This document shows positions 24,197 to 33,698 of a stretch of DNA of 64,000 nucleotides, in pieces. Positions within the stretch are counted from its first letter, which is position 1; every line of letters begins with the position of its first letter. Where the stretch lies: NCBI GenBank assembly GCA_965224845.1, contig CBDDAJ010000032.1, positions 1 to 64,000 of the forward strand, in the 5' to 3' direction. The position numbers and the translations under genes are program-made. The notes under the pieces are model-generated. The model had not been told where the DNA came from. It made no database searches and saw only the letters and a program-made list of their open reading frames with translations. This DNA comes from Wocania_A sp965224845 (lineage in GTDB: Bacteria > Bacteroidota > Bacteroidia > Flavobacteriales > Flavobacteriaceae).

Positions 24197-26980
24197 ATGA
24201 AAAAAAGCAACGTATTTTTATTATTTACACTATTGTTTTCTCTCGTCAGTATTGGACAAAATGGAAATATTCAGGGAACAATTATTGATGAAAAAGGTTT
24301 ACCTGTTCCTTTCGGAAATGCTATAATTGAAACCTTAAAAAAAGGCGTCATTTCTAATGAAGACGGAAAGTTTTTATTTGTAGATATCCCGGAAGGTAAA
24401 CAAATAATTAAAGTAACATACATAGGGTATGAAGATTCTGAAACTGTAGTAGATGTAGAGGCAGGCAAAACAACGACAATTATTATAGACATAAAAACTA
24501 AAATTTTAGAGCTTGATGATGTTTTTATTACAGGATACAATAATAGTCAGGCCAAAGCTTTAAATGCACAGAAGAATAAACAAAACATAACAAATGTTGT
24601 CTCTACAGATCAAATAGGAAAATTCCCGGATGCCAATATTGGAGATGCAGTTAAACGTATCCCGGGGATTACCATGCAAGTTGATCAAGGTGAAGCACGT
24701 AATATTATAGTTAGAGGTTTGGCACCTCAATTAAATTCGGTGACACTAAACGGAAGTCGTATTCCTTCAGCTGAAGGCGATAATAGGAATGTACAAATGG
24801 ATTTAATCCCATCAGACATGATTCAGCTTATAGAAGTTAATAAGGCAGTAACTCCAGATATGGATGCCGATGCTTTAGGAGGATCTGTAAATTTAGTAAC
24901 AAGAACGTCACCCAACGGTTTTAGAATAGCCACAACATGGGGTTCGGGTATTAATTTAATTACCGATAAAAGAATATTAAACGGATCGTTCTTAATAGGA
25001 GACAAAACAAAGAATGATAAATTGGGTTGGATGGTGTCTACCTCAATAAATGATTCTGATTTTGGGTCAGATAACATAGAGTTTGAATGGGACGATAGTG
25101 AAACCCCTTTTGTAAAAGAGTCAGATATAAGAACTTATCTGGTACAGCGAATAAGACGTAGTTTTTCGGCTAATTTAGATTATGCATTTAACGCGAATAA
25201 TACCATTACCTTGAAAACCATGTATAATTGGAGAGACGATAGGGAAAACCGTTTTAGGCTACGCTATAAAGATATTGAATTGATTGATGAAGACAACCCG
25301 GGGCTAGGATATCAAGCTGAAATTAGAAGACAAACCAAAGGCGGTATTAATAATAACAGGAATAAAAATACAAGACTTGAAGACCAGCGGGTGCAAAATT
25401 ATGCTTTAAATGGAAACCATATTATTGGCAAAACAGAATTAGATTGGATGGGCTCTTATTCTAAGGCCTCAGAAGAGCGTTTAAATGAAAGATACATAGA
25501 ATACAGAAATAAAGATGTAGAGATTGTTCCAAATGTATCAAACCCCGAATTTCCTTTTTTTAGCCCCAAAAATATTGCAGACGTTAATTCCAGTGAATTT
25601 GGTTTAAAAGAGATTACAGAAGAAAATCAATATACCGATGAAAAAGATTATAACTTTTATGCTAACCTTAAATTTCCAGCACAGATATTCGGGAAAGGCG
25701 GGTTTGTTAAGTTAGGAAGCAAGCTAAGGTTTAAAAACAAAGAGCGATCTAATAATTTTTATGAATATGAAGATCTAACAGGCGGTTTTGATGTCTTTGC
25801 AAATCAAACATTAATAGATCAAACAGATCCGGATTTTCTGGCAGGAAGCCGATACGCTGCAGGATTATTTGTAGCCCCTGCTTTTTTAGGAAACCTTAAT
25901 TTAGAAGATAAAAATTTGTTTAATAAAGTAGATATCCCTAGCGAATACGCAAGAGCCAATTTTAAAGTAAAAGAAAATGTTTTTGCTTCTTTCGTGATGA
26001 TAGATGAGAAATTATCAGATAAGCTTAGTCTTTTAGCTGGATTAAGATTAGAAAACACAACTATTGAAGCCACAGGAAATCAAATTGAAGGTGAAGAAAA
26101 CATTTTAGGAACAATTACCAAGAAAAATAACTATACAAATGTTTTGCCAGGAGTACACTTTAAATATAATGTATCTAATAATACCGTATTGCGCTTTGCA
26201 TGGACGAATACTTTGGCTAGACCAAATTATGCCGATTTAGTACCAAGTATTGATGTGGTTACCGATGATGAAGAAGTGGTTTTAGGAAACCCGGATTTAA
26301 ACGCGACAACATCTATGGGTTTTGATTTAATGGCTGAGCACTATTTTAAAAACATAGGTATTATATCTGGAGGCATATTTCAAAAAAATATTAAAGATTT
26401 TGTTTATACATTCCAAACAGAGGTTGTTAATGAGGCCTATGGAACAGGAACAACAGGATACGATTCGTTTCAACCACAAAATGGAGACGACGCCAGTATT
26501 TTTGGCGCAGAAATTTCTATTCAGCGTAAGTTAGATTTTCTTCCAGGTATTGCTAAAAACTTAAGCATAATGGTAAACTATACGTATTTAACATCAAGTG
26601 CCGATGGGATAAGAAACGAAGATGGGGAAGAAAGAAAAGATTTAGACTTACCAGGAACAGCACCAAATATGTTTAATGGATCGTTAGCGTATAGCGCTAA
26701 AAAATTAAGTTTGCGTTTATCTGCTAATTATTCTGATGCTTATATTGATGAAATAGGAGGTAATAACTTAGAAGACAGGTATTATGATGAGCAATTTTTA
26801 TTAGACTTTAATGCTTCTTATGCTATAAATGATGCATTTAGTATATATTTTGATTTAAATAATATTACAGATCAACCATTGCGTTATTTTCAAGGCGTAA
26901 AGAACAGAACCATGCAATTAGAACATTATGGAAGACGTGTTAGTTTTGGAGTTAAATATGATTTATTTAAGAAAAAATAA
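24197..26980 (+). CDS. TonB-dependent receptor, probably for phytate or another organic phosphate
   Basis: This 927-residue receptor has a signal peptide (to about residue 21, LVSIGQ), a CarboxypepD_reg-like domain (25-110, GTIIDEKGLPVPFGNAIIE), a plug (about 125-245, with DQGEARNIIVRGLAPQLNSV and PDMDADALGGSVNLVTR) and a barrel ending LFKKK. The PDMDAD..GGSVN pattern is typical of the TonB receptors that import carbohydrates and similar polar ligands. The 3-phytase lipoprotein gene follows after 2 bases, which points to phosphate-rich substrates such as inositol phosphates. It is unlike the previous receptor in sequence. No PHO box could be assigned in the 156-bp gap before the start. Confidence 0.9.
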   Translation: MKKSNVFLLFTLLFSLVSIGQNGNIQGTIIDEKGLPVPFGNAIIETLKKGVISNEDGKFLFVDIPEGKQIIKVTYIGYEDSETVVDVEAGKTTTIIIDIKTKILELDDVFITGYNNSQAKALNAQKNKQNITNVVSTDQIGKFPDANIGDAVKRIPGITMQVDQGEARNIIVRGLAPQLNSVTLNGSRIPSAEGDNRNVQMDLIPSDMIQLIEVNKAVTPDMDADALGGSVNLVTRTSPNGFRIATTWGSGINLITDKRILNGSFLIGDKTKNDKLGWMVSTSINDSDFGSDNIEFEWDDSETPFVKESDIRTYLVQRIRRSFSANLDYAFNANNTITLKTMYNWRDDRENRFRLRYKDIELIDEDNPGLGYQAEIRRQTKGGINNNRNKNTRLEDQRVQNYALNGNHIIGKTELDWMGSYSKASEERLNERYIEYRNKDVEIVPNVSNPEFPFFSPKNIADVNSSEFGLKEITEENQYTDEKDYNFYANLKFPAQIFGKGGFVKLGSKLRFKNKERSNNFYEYEDLTGGFDVFANQTLIDQTDPDFLAGSRYAAGLFVAPAFLGNLNLEDKNLFNKVDIPSEYARANFKVKENVFASFVMIDEKLSDKLSLLAGLRLENTTIEATGNQIEGEENILGTITKKNNYTNVLPGVHFKYNVSNNTVLRFAWTNTLARPNYADLVPSIDVVTDDEEVVLGNPDLNATTSMGFDLMAEHYFKNIGIISGGIFQKNIKDFVYTFQTEVVNEAYGTGTTGYDSFQPQNGDDASIFGAEISIQRKLDFLPGIAKNLSIMVNYTYLTSSADGIRNEDGEERKDLDLPGTAPNMFNGSLAYSAKKLSLRLSANYSDAYIDEIGGNNLEDRYYDEQFLLDFNASYAINDAFSIYFDLNNITDQPLRYFQGVKNRTMQLEHYGRRVSFGVKYDLFKKK

Positions 26981-26982
26981 AA

Positions 26983-27990
26983 ATGAAAAAGAGTAGAATA
27001 AGAGTATATTTAATTTTTGCGTTAACCGGTTTAATTGTATCATGTGGCATTAGACGCCAAGTAGCTACAGAAAAAACAAGGTACGATACAGACGACCCTG
27101 CAATTTGGGTCAATCCTAATGACGCTTCAAAAAGTATTGTTTTTGGGACCGATAAAAATACGAATGGAGCTATTTATGCATTTGATTTAGACGGTAAAAT
27201 TATTGAAGATAAAACCATAAGAGGGCTCAAACGGCCAAATAATGTAGATGTAGAATATGGCTTTAAACTTAATCATTCTGTTAAAACAGATGTGATTGCA
27301 TTTACTGAAAGAGAAAATAAACAAATACGCTTATTTTCAGTTCCAGATATGAAACCTTTAGATCAAGGAGGTTTTAAGGTTTTTGAAGATGCAAAAATAC
27401 CAGAAAGTAATTTGCCAATGGGTATTGCTTTATATAAGTCTCCGGAAACAGAAAAGCTTTATGCTATTGTGGGTAGAAAAACGGGGCCTAAAAAGGGTTA
27501 TTTATATCAATATGAGCTAACCTCAGAGGGGTTAGGTATTAAGGCAAACTTAATAAGAAAATTTGGAGCATTTAGTGGACAAAAAGAGATTGAAGCTATA
27601 GCTGTAGACGACATAGAAGGTTATGTGTATTATGCAGACGAAGGCGCTTGTATTCGTAAATACTATGCTGAACCAGAAAAAGGGAATGAAGAATTAGCCT
27701 GCTTTGGAGGCCAATTTTTTAAAGATGATATAGAAGGTATAGCTATTGCAAAATATGAAGATAGAGGCTTTTTGATTGTTTCTAACCAGCAAGCCCATAC
27801 GTTTAATATATTCGATTTAAAAACAAATACGTTTATTAAAGCGCTTGATTTAGGAACTACTGAAACGGATGGCTGTGATGTAACTACTGCCAATTTAGGA
27901 GATAAATTCCCTAATGGCTTATTTGTGTCTATGAATAATAAAAGAAACTTTTTTTATCACGATTTAAGAAAATTAAAACTGGTAGAATAA
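26983..27990 (+). CDS. Beta-propeller phytase (3-phytase-like) lipoprotein
   Basis: The 335-residue protein has a lipoprotein signal peptide (VSCGIRRQ, lipobox Cys near 22). The body matches beta-propeller phytase: DTDDPAIWVNPNDASKSIVF, a Ca-binding start motif, then IEAIAVDDIEGYVYYADE and DDIEGIAIAKYED. These Ca-dependent enzymes remove phosphate from phytate at the cell surface or in the periplasm. It begins 2 bases after the TonB receptor, forming an uptake operon. Phosphate regulation is expected but not shown by the sequence. Confidence 0.9.
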   Translation: MKKSRIRVYLIFALTGLIVSCGIRRQVATEKTRYDTDDPAIWVNPNDASKSIVFGTDKNTNGAIYAFDLDGKIIEDKTIRGLKRPNNVDVEYGFKLNHSVKTDVIAFTERENKQIRLFSVPDMKPLDQGGFKVFEDAKIPESNLPMGIALYKSPETEKLYAIVGRKTGPKKGYLYQYELTSEGLGIKANLIRKFGAFSGQKEIEAIAVDDIEGYVYYADEGACIRKYYAEPEKGNEELACFGGQFFKDDIEGIAIAKYEDRGFLIVSNQQAHTFNIFDLKTNTFIKALDLGTTETDGCDVTTANLGDKFPNGLFVSMNNKRNFFYHDLRKLKLVE

Positions 27991-28000
27991 AATAGCCCTT

Positions 28001-28474
28001 TTATGCCTTTAAGATATCTCGAACAATTTTTAAATGATGATTGGTATGCATTTGCAAAAAATGTAAAGTTTGCTTTTTTGATAATTTCCCAAAAATAAAA
28101 TGCTTAAAATAAGCTGTTTTGGGTAAACTTTTTAAAGCATCTATGTGTTTTTTTGCGGTTTGTAACTGGGTGTGTAAATCATCAAAAGTTACTATTTCGG
28201 GGGGTAAAACAAACTTTGGAGCTTTTGCTTTACCTCTTGGGATATATTTTAAAGGGAATAAAACCATGCGCCAAAAATTAAATTCGCGTTTATAATCTTT
28301 TGGGTTAGATTTTATAGTCCACGCACTAACCGCGTTAAAAACTTTTAAACTATGATCTAATTGCCAACCAATATCAGATTTTGTAATCTTAGGGCTTGTT
28401 TTGTCCTTAAAAACGATATTTCGCTCTATTTCAGATAATAACAGGTTTAAAGCTTCAATTTTTTTGTTATTCAT
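28001..28474 (-). CDS. DUF1569/DinB-like protein
   Basis: The 157-residue protein looks like a DinB-type four-helix bundle of the DUF1569 kind. Spaced His residues (WQLDHSLKVF near 39, and FLQMHTNHHLKIVRDI near the C-terminus) could bind a metal, as in DinB folds. No catalytic function can be assigned. It lies convergent to the phytase gene and divergent from the small ORF at 28568. Confidence 0.7.
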   Translation of the reverse strand: MNNKKIEALNLLLSEIERNIVFKDKTSPKITKSDIGWQLDHSLKVFNAVSAWTIKSNPKDYKREFNFWRMVLFPLKYIPRGKAKAPKFVLPPEIVTFDDLHTQLQTAKKHIDALKSLPKTAYFKHFIFGKLSKKQTLHFLQMHTNHHLKIVRDILKA

Positions 28475-28567
28475 TATTACAATTTAATTTAAAAAGATAT
28501 TAATTTAATTCTTAACTTTAGCTATTGCATTTGCAATTATGTATTGTTTCACTTAAAACTATTGTTT

Positions 28568-28828
28568 ATGCTACAGTTTAGAACAGAGATTAGAAATTCT
28601 CCCACACAACAAACTATTAAGGTGTTTTTAAGCGATGAATCTTTAGATAATAATGTTAAACATTATTTAGAACGTTTTAATGAGATTGAACTTATCGAAA
28701 TACGAAAAAGTGTTGAACGCAATCGTGTTTCTAAAAACATTACTATTTTTAGAAAAGATGGCGTAGATATTAATTCGTTGCAAACCCGAGTTGATGAGAG
28801 CTTAAACAAATACTTCTCTGAAAAGTAA
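28568..28828 (+). CDS. Small hypothetical protein
   Basis: The start at 28568 (MLQFRTEI) gives 86 residues; an upstream in-frame ATG at 28544 would add eight hydrophobic residues (MFHLKLLF). The protein is charged, with mixed alpha and beta character and no signal peptide, Cys residues or recognised motif. Its neighbours are two exported proteins of unknown function. It is kept as real because its codon use matches the region and it fills the space between flanking genes. Confidence 0.55.
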   Translation: MLQFRTEIRNSPTQQTIKVFLSDESLDNNVKHYLERFNEIELIEIRKSVERNRVSKNITIFRKDGVDINSLQTRVDESLNKYFSEK

Positions 28829-28877
28829 AAAGAAAAGTATTTTATACTATTGTACAGGATATACGCGTTATTCTGTT

Positions 28878-29648
28878 ATGAAAACAGGATTATTCTATGT
28901 CTTTTGTTTTGTATGCCTTGCAGGCTTTTCCCAACAAAATAAATCTATTAAAACCATTCATGTATTTGTTGCTTTGTGCGATAACGTTAATCAAGGCATA
29001 GTTCCGGTACCTTCAAAACTTGGCAATGGGCAAGATGTTAAAAGTAACTTATACTGGTCGGCACTTTACGGTGTAAAAACGCATTTTAAAAATAGTAAGG
29101 ACTGGACTTTAATTTCCTCTGAAAAAAATATTGGAAATCATATTTTAGAACGTGTGTTATTTAAACATAAAACCACTCATACATATCTTTTAGCTGATGC
29201 TTATGATGGCAAGTATATAAAGCATACTATTATTGATTTTTTAGAAGCTTTGGCGGGAAGAAACACTATTAAAGTAGTACAAAAAGAAACCATGTTGAAG
29301 TTTGGAGGTGAAGCACAATTACTTGCTTATATAGGTCATGATGGTTTAATGGAATTTAATGTTGAAGGGCGTTTTAAACCCATAAATAATAATAAACGAG
29401 ATGCCATTATTCTGGCATGTATAAGTAAAAACTATTTTAAGCCATATATTGAAAAAACGAAAGCAAATCCATTGGTATGGACCACAGGGTTAATGGCTCC
29501 CGAAGCTTATACTTTAAAATGGGCAATTGATGGTTGGATTTTAAATGAAACAGACTTGCAAATTAGAGAACGCGCAGCTAAAGCGTATAATCACTATCAA
29601 AAATGCGGAATTAAAGGCGCCAGAAATTTGTTGGTTGCAGGTTATTAA
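28878..29648 (+). CDS. Exported protein of unknown function
   Basis: The 256-residue protein has a signal peptide (MKTGLFYVFCFVCLAGFSQ). Features include IHVFVALCDNVNQGIVPVP, DVKSNLYWSALYGVKTHF and a region HDGLMEFN. The pattern, including YIGHDGLMEF, is shared by uncharacterised Bacteroidota proteins; no catalytic family could be assigned. It precedes the NlpC/P60-like lipoprotein gene by 1 base and is likely translated with it, so the two products may act together in the periplasm or at the outer membrane. Confidence 0.7.
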   Translation: MKTGLFYVFCFVCLAGFSQQNKSIKTIHVFVALCDNVNQGIVPVPSKLGNGQDVKSNLYWSALYGVKTHFKNSKDWTLISSEKNIGNHILERVLFKHKTTHTYLLADAYDGKYIKHTIIDFLEALAGRNTIKVVQKETMLKFGGEAQLLAYIGHDGLMEFNVEGRFKPINNNKRDAIILACISKNYFKPYIEKTKANPLVWTTGLMAPEAYTLKWAIDGWILNETDLQIRERAAKAYNHYQKCGIKGARNLLVAGY

Positions 29649-29649
29649 G

Positions 29650-30435
29650 ATGAATAGAATTAAAGTAATTTTCTCATTATTTATAATATGTTCCTGTAAA
29701 TCACCTGAAAACAAAAAGATCATTGCTAATACTCAATCAATAGACGAAATACATGCTAATGTAATTGATAATAAAGATAAACTTATTGACAGTTCTAAAC
29801 TTGAGATTAATTTTATACCCAAGAGGAATTACAATCTAATTAAAAATGAATTAAAAGCAGGCAAAATTTATTTTAAAAACCTATTAGCGTTAAACAAAGA
29901 AAAAGCAATTGATAGTGCTTCTACTTATTTATATTCTAAATTAATTAATGAAATAATACCGCATTGGTACGGAACTCCTTGGGATTTTAACGGTCATACA
30001 AATATTCCTAACGAAGGAGAAATAGCCTGTGGGTATTTTGTTTCAACAACATTAAAACATTTAGGATTTAATTTAAACAGATACAAAATGGCTCAACAAG
30101 CTGGCCTGTTGGAAGCGAGAGTTTTGCAAGAAAAATCTAAGCTTAAAATATATTCTAATTTATCATTTAAAGTCCTTAAGGTTAAATTGAATAAGGTTTA
30201 TAAAGATGGTATTTATTTTGTAGGTCTTGATAACCACGTTGGTTATTTGTTACTTAAAGAAAAGGAACTGTATTTCTTGCATTCCAGCTATTATGATGGT
30301 AAAGTGATGATTGAATTAGCTAAAGCTTCACCTTGTTTCACCTCAGACATATATGTTTTTGCTGAAATCACAACTAATAGAAAGTTATTAAAACACTGGA
30401 TTTTGAATGACTCATTGTTAGTTCCTATAAATTAA
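29650..30435 (+). CDS. Lipoprotein with NlpC/P60-like cysteine-peptidase features
   Basis: The start at 29650 (MNRIKVIFSLFIICSCKS) gives 261 residues with lipobox ICSC; the longer ORF from 29545 overlaps the previous gene and is rejected. A possible catalytic core is YGTPWDFNGHTNIPNEGEIA followed by CGYFVSTTLKHLG (Cys) and a downstream DNHVGYLL (His), then HSSYYD. That is the order seen in papain-like amidases acting on peptidoglycan or amides. Assignment is by pattern only and moderate. The gene is linked to the exported protein upstream. Confidence 0.6.
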   Translation: MNRIKVIFSLFIICSCKSPENKKIIANTQSIDEIHANVIDNKDKLIDSSKLEINFIPKRNYNLIKNELKAGKIYFKNLLALNKEKAIDSASTYLYSKLINEIIPHWYGTPWDFNGHTNIPNEGEIACGYFVSTTLKHLGFNLNRYKMAQQAGLLEARVLQEKSKLKIYSNLSFKVLKVKLNKVYKDGIYFVGLDNHVGYLLLKEKELYFLHSSYYDGKVMIELAKASPCFTSDIYVFAEITTNRKLLKHWILNDSLLVPIN

Positions 30436-30462
30436 TATATAAGAACCTTTAAATTGCCCAAA

Positions 30463-30491
30463 TAAAAAAAACCCAAACATTGCTGCTTGGG
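30463..30491 (-). terminator. Rho-independent terminator after ahcY
   Basis: On the minus strand CCCAA (30491-30487) pairs with TTGGG (30476-30472), followed by a run of eight T residues. It lies about 50 bases past the ahcY stop. Confidence 0.7.
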
Positions 30492-30542
30492 ATTTAATAT
30501 CTAAAAGCGGAGCGATCTATTTTCTAGAAGCGCCAGCGGTTT

Positions 30543-31859
30543 TTAATACCTGTAATGTTCTGGCTTATACGGGCCATCTACAGTTACACCAATATAACTA
30601 GCCTGCTCTTCACGAAGCTCAGTAAGCTCAACGCCAATTTTGGCTAAGTGTAATTTCGCAACTTTTTCATCTAATGCTTTTGGTAGCATATACACCTTGT
30701 TTTCGTACGCATCAGCATTGTTCCAAAGTTCAATTTGAGCTAAAGTTTGGTTTGTAAATGAGTTACTCATTACAAAACTTGGGTGGCCAGTAGCACATCC
30801 TAAGTTTACTAAACGGCCTTCAGCAAGTATAATAATGTCTTTTCCGTTAATGGTATATTTATCAACTTGAGGCTTAATGGTGTTTTTCGTATCACCGTAG
30901 TTGTCGTTTAACCAAGCCATGTCAATTTCATTATCAAAATGCCCGATATTACAAACAATAGCTTTGTCTTTTAATGCTTCAAAATGACGCCCTTGAACGA
31001 TATCTTTATTCCCTGTTGTTGTAATAACAATATCAGTATTACCAATTACAGTTTCTAATTTTTTAACTTCAAAACCATCCATAGCTGCTTGTAATGCACA
31101 AATTGGGTCTATTTCTGTAATGGTTACGATACTTCCTGCTCCTTTAAAAGAAGCGGCAGTACCTTTACCAACATCGCCATAACCACAAACGGTTACACGT
31201 TTACCAGCTAACATAATATCTGTTGCACGACGAATAGCATCAACAGCAGATTCTTTACAACCGTATTTGTTATCAAATTTAGATTTGGTAACCGAATCGT
31301 TTACATTAATTGCCGGCATTGGTAATGTTCCATGCTTTACACGCTCATATAATCTGTGAACACCTGTAGTAGTTTCTTCAGATAAACCATTAATTCCGGC
31401 AGCTAATTCCGGGTATTTATCTAAAACCATATTAGTTAAATCGCCACCATCATCAAGAATCATGTTTAGAGGTTTTCGGTCTTCACCAAAAAATAAAGTT
31501 TGCTCAATACACCAATCAAACTCTTCTTCGGTCATATCTTTCCAGGCGTAAACTGCAGTTCCGGCAGCAGCAATAGCCGCAGCAGCCTGATCTTGCGTAG
31601 AGAAAATGTTACAGGAACTCCAAGTCACTTCTGCACCTAAAGCTTGTAAAGTCTCAATTAATACCGCAGTTTGAATAGTCATGTGCAAACAACCTGCTAT
31701 ACGAGCTCCTTTAAGGGGTTGAGTGTCTTTATATTCTTCACGAAGACTCATAAGTCCTGGCATTTCAGCTTCTGCTAATTCTATTTCTTTTCGTCCCCAA
31801 GCTGCAAGCGATATATCTTTTACTTTATTAGCTACATAAGGAATTGTTTTTGTACTCAT
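30543..31859 (-). CDS. ahcY: Adenosylhomocysteinase
   Basis: AhcY splits S-adenosylhomocysteine to adenosine and homocysteine, clearing the product of SAM-dependent methylation. The start at 31859 (MSTKTIPYVANKVKD) gives 438 residues; the ORF from 31892 adds eleven residues that are not family-like. The NAD-binding GxGxxG motif is VCGYGDVGKGTAASFKGAG, and the C-terminus KPEHYRY is the conserved end. The substrate loop DDGGDLTNM is also seen. A candidate -7 box lies about 100 bases upstream. No SAH riboswitch pattern was found in the leader. Confidence 0.98.
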   Translation of the reverse strand: MSTKTIPYVANKVKDISLAAWGRKEIELAEAEMPGLMSLREEYKDTQPLKGARIAGCLHMTIQTAVLIETLQALGAEVTWSSCNIFSTQDQAAAAIAAAGTAVYAWKDMTEEEFDWCIEQTLFFGEDRKPLNMILDDGGDLTNMVLDKYPELAAGINGLSEETTTGVHRLYERVKHGTLPMPAINVNDSVTKSKFDNKYGCKESAVDAIRRATDIMLAGKRVTVCGYGDVGKGTAASFKGAGSIVTITEIDPICALQAAMDGFEVKKLETVIGNTDIVITTTGNKDIVQGRHFEALKDKAIVCNIGHFDNEIDMAWLNDNYGDTKNTIKPQVDKYTINGKDIIILAEGRLVNLGCATGHPSFVMSNSFTNQTLAQIELWNNADAYENKVYMLPKALDEKVAKLHLAKIGVELTELREEQASYIGVTVDGPYKPEHYRY

Positions 31860-31955
31860 AGTATTTTTCTTAAATGTTTTAAAGTATAACAACTTTGTTT
31901 TAGCACTTAAAATAGTTAAATTCGCTAATCAAAATTATTTGTGTCATAGACCGTG

Positions 31956-31963
31956 CAAATATA
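31956..31963 (-). promoter_or_regulatory. Putative -7 element of ahcY
   Basis: The minus strand reads TATATTTG, a good TAnnTTTG match, giving a leader of about 90 bases before the ATG at 31859. A -33 TTG is not obvious. Confidence 0.5.
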
Positions 31964-31986
31964 ATCAATAACTTTCAGAAAAGTAA

Positions 31987-32622
31987 ATGCCTCTTTATAA
32001 AACCATTACTCCAAATCTACAGACCACAATAAAAGTCTGGAAAATTTCTGAATCTTATAATGATCTGTTTCAGTCAGTCTCTTTAAACCCTCTGAGCTTA
32101 GAACGTGTTTTGGGGATGAAAAGTGAAATGCATCAACGTGGATTTTTAAGTGTTAGAAAGCTTTTAAGCGAATTTGGATATTCTGATTCTGACTTGTTTT
32201 ATGACGCTAATGGAAAACCGCATTTAAAAGACGGTAAACAAATTTCTATTACACATTCATTTAACTTTTCAGCGATTATAATTAGCGAGTTAATTGTTGG
32301 TATTGATGTTGAAAAACAGCGTGAAAAAATTAATATTATAGCCCATAAGTTTATAGATTATGAATTTGATTATTTAGATGAAAAAGATACAGATTACATA
32401 AAAAAACTCACTACAATTTGGTGTGTAAAAGAATCTTTATATAAACTTTATGCCACACCTGGATTAAGTTTTAAAAAGCACTGTTTGGTGATTCCTTTTA
32501 ATGTAACTGATACCGATACTTTGGCCTGGATTGATTATGAGAACAAAAAGCACCGATACAATATTCACTTTTTAGAGTTTGAAGGTTTTACTTGTGCTTA
32601 TGCGATGGCGTCAAATGAATAG
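31987..32622 (+). CDS. 4'-phosphopantetheinyl transferase-superfamily protein
   Basis: The 211-residue protein fits the Sfp-type PPTases that attach the CoA-derived arm to carrier proteins. Core residues: GIDVEKQREK (Mg-binding Asp/Glu of motif GxDxE) and WCVKESLYKLYATPG (WxxKEAxxK motif). Flavobacterial homologues probably activate the fatty-acid acyl carrier protein or a secondary-metabolite carrier; which one is not known here. The start overlaps no gene. The stop overlaps the PcrB-like start by 8 bases. Confidence 0.88.
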   Translation: MPLYKTITPNLQTTIKVWKISESYNDLFQSVSLNPLSLERVLGMKSEMHQRGFLSVRKLLSEFGYSDSDLFYDANGKPHLKDGKQISITHSFNFSAIIISELIVGIDVEKQREKINIIAHKFIDYEFDYLDEKDTDYIKKLTTIWCVKESLYKLYATPGLSFKKHCLVIPFNVTDTDTLAWIDYENKKHRYNIHFLEFEGFTCAYAMASNE

Positions 32623-33376
32623 TGTATACAGTAACATACAAAACGCCCTATTAAATAATGAAAAATTATTGGCTGTTTTAATCGATCCAGATAAATTTCC
32701 TGTTGAAAATGCTGCTCTTTTTTTAAAAAAAGTGAACCCATCTGTTGCAACTCATATTTTTATAGGAGGAAGTACTGTTGAAGATGATATTACCGATGTA
32801 TTGGTTTCAGAAATTAAAAAGCATACAAAACAGCCTGTTATAATATTTCCTGGTGATGTATCTCAAATTGCAGACCATGCCGATGCCTTATTATTTTTAT
32901 CTTTAATTTCAGGTAGAAACCCGGAGTATTTAATAGGTAAACATGTTAAGGCGGTTTCGAAATTAAAAGGGACTGCTTTGGAAGTGATCCCTACAGGTTA
33001 TATTTTAATTGAAAGTGGAGAAACAACGGCAGTAGAAAGGGTTACTGGCACTAGGCCTATTTCAAGAAATAATGTTCAATATATAGCAGATACAGCCAAA
33101 GCCGGACAGTTTTTAGGTATGAAACTTATATATTTGGAAGCTGGGAGTGGAGCAAAAACACCATTAACTAAAGACATTATAAAAGCCGTAAAAAATGAAT
33201 TGCAGATCCCTCTAATTGTAGGAGGTGGTATTAGGACTAAAATGCAAATTGAAAATGCTTATAATGCAGGAGCAGATATGGTGGTTATTGGAACTGCTTT
33301 TGAACAGGATGAGTCGTTTTTTGATGAATTAAAATCCCCATGGCCAATTGGACATTTTCCTGAAAAGGGAAAGTAA
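32615..33376 (+). CDS. Geranylgeranylglyceryl/heptaprenylglyceryl phosphate synthase-family protein (PcrB-like)
   Basis: The start at 32615 (MNSVYSNIQNALL) overlaps the previous stop by 8 bases (ATGAATAG), indicating coupled translation; the ORF from 32579 is rejected. The protein is 253 residues with a TIM-barrel pattern: LAVLIDPDKF near the N-terminus, VEVIPTGYILIESG, YLEAGSGAKTP and LIVGGGIRTKMQIENAYNAGADMV, written in shortened form. This family transfers a prenyl chain to glycerol-1-phosphate. The lipid made in this organism is unknown. Confidence 0.9.
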   Translation: MNSVYSNIQNALLNNEKLLAVLIDPDKFPVENAALFLKKVNPSVATHIFIGGSTVEDDITDVLVSEIKKHTKQPVIIFPGDVSQIADHADALLFLSLISGRNPEYLIGKHVKAVSKLKGTALEVIPTGYILIESGETTAVERVTGTRPISRNNVQYIADTAKAGQFLGMKLIYLEAGSGAKTPLTKDIIKAVKNELQIPLIVGGGIRTKMQIENAYNAGADMVVIGTAFEQDESFFDELKSPWPIGHFPEKGK

Positions 33377-33437
33377 AATGAGACTGTAACAAATTATAAA
33401 TATTAAGTTTAACCTAACAATTTGAGATATAGAGCAC

Positions 33438-33698
33438 ATGAATATATCAGTAGAATTAACATTAACACCATTACATGATGATTTTGAGCCGGTCATCATT
33501 CGTTTTATAAAAAAGTTAAGAGCATCTAAATTAAAAATGCTTGAAAATCCATTAAGTACACAGGTTTATGGAGATTATGATGAGGTTATGCATGTATTAA
33601 CTTCAGAAATAAAAGAAGCTTTTGAGCTTATTGAACGCGGTTTACTCTATATGAAAATTGTAAAATCTGATAGACACGACTATGAGCCCCATTTTTGA
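33438..33698 (+). CDS. YkoF/MTH1187-like thiamine-binding protein
   Basis: The 86-residue protein matches the small ferredoxin-like YkoF/MTH1187 fold: MNISVELTLTPL, then IIRFIKKL, LENPLSTQVYGDYDEVM and SEIKEAFELI. Some relatives bind thiamine or HMP. The conserved ST in PLSTQV is typical. It overlaps the pnuC start by 17 bases, which suggests coupled expression with the transporter. Thiamine binding fits the TPP riboswitch and the receptor 3 kb downstream, but direct evidence for the ligand is lacking. Confidence 0.65.
   Translation: MNISVELTLTPLHDDFEPVIIRFIKKLRASKLKMLENPLSTQVYGDYDEVMHVLTSEIKEAFELIERGLLYMKIVKSDRHDYEPHF

Noticed and set aside
28568..29648. Toxin-antitoxin module
   Set aside because: The second gene has a signal peptide and neither product shows toxin motifs.
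31860..31986. SAH or SAM riboswitch before ahcY
   Set aside because: No conserved core found in the 127-bp leader.
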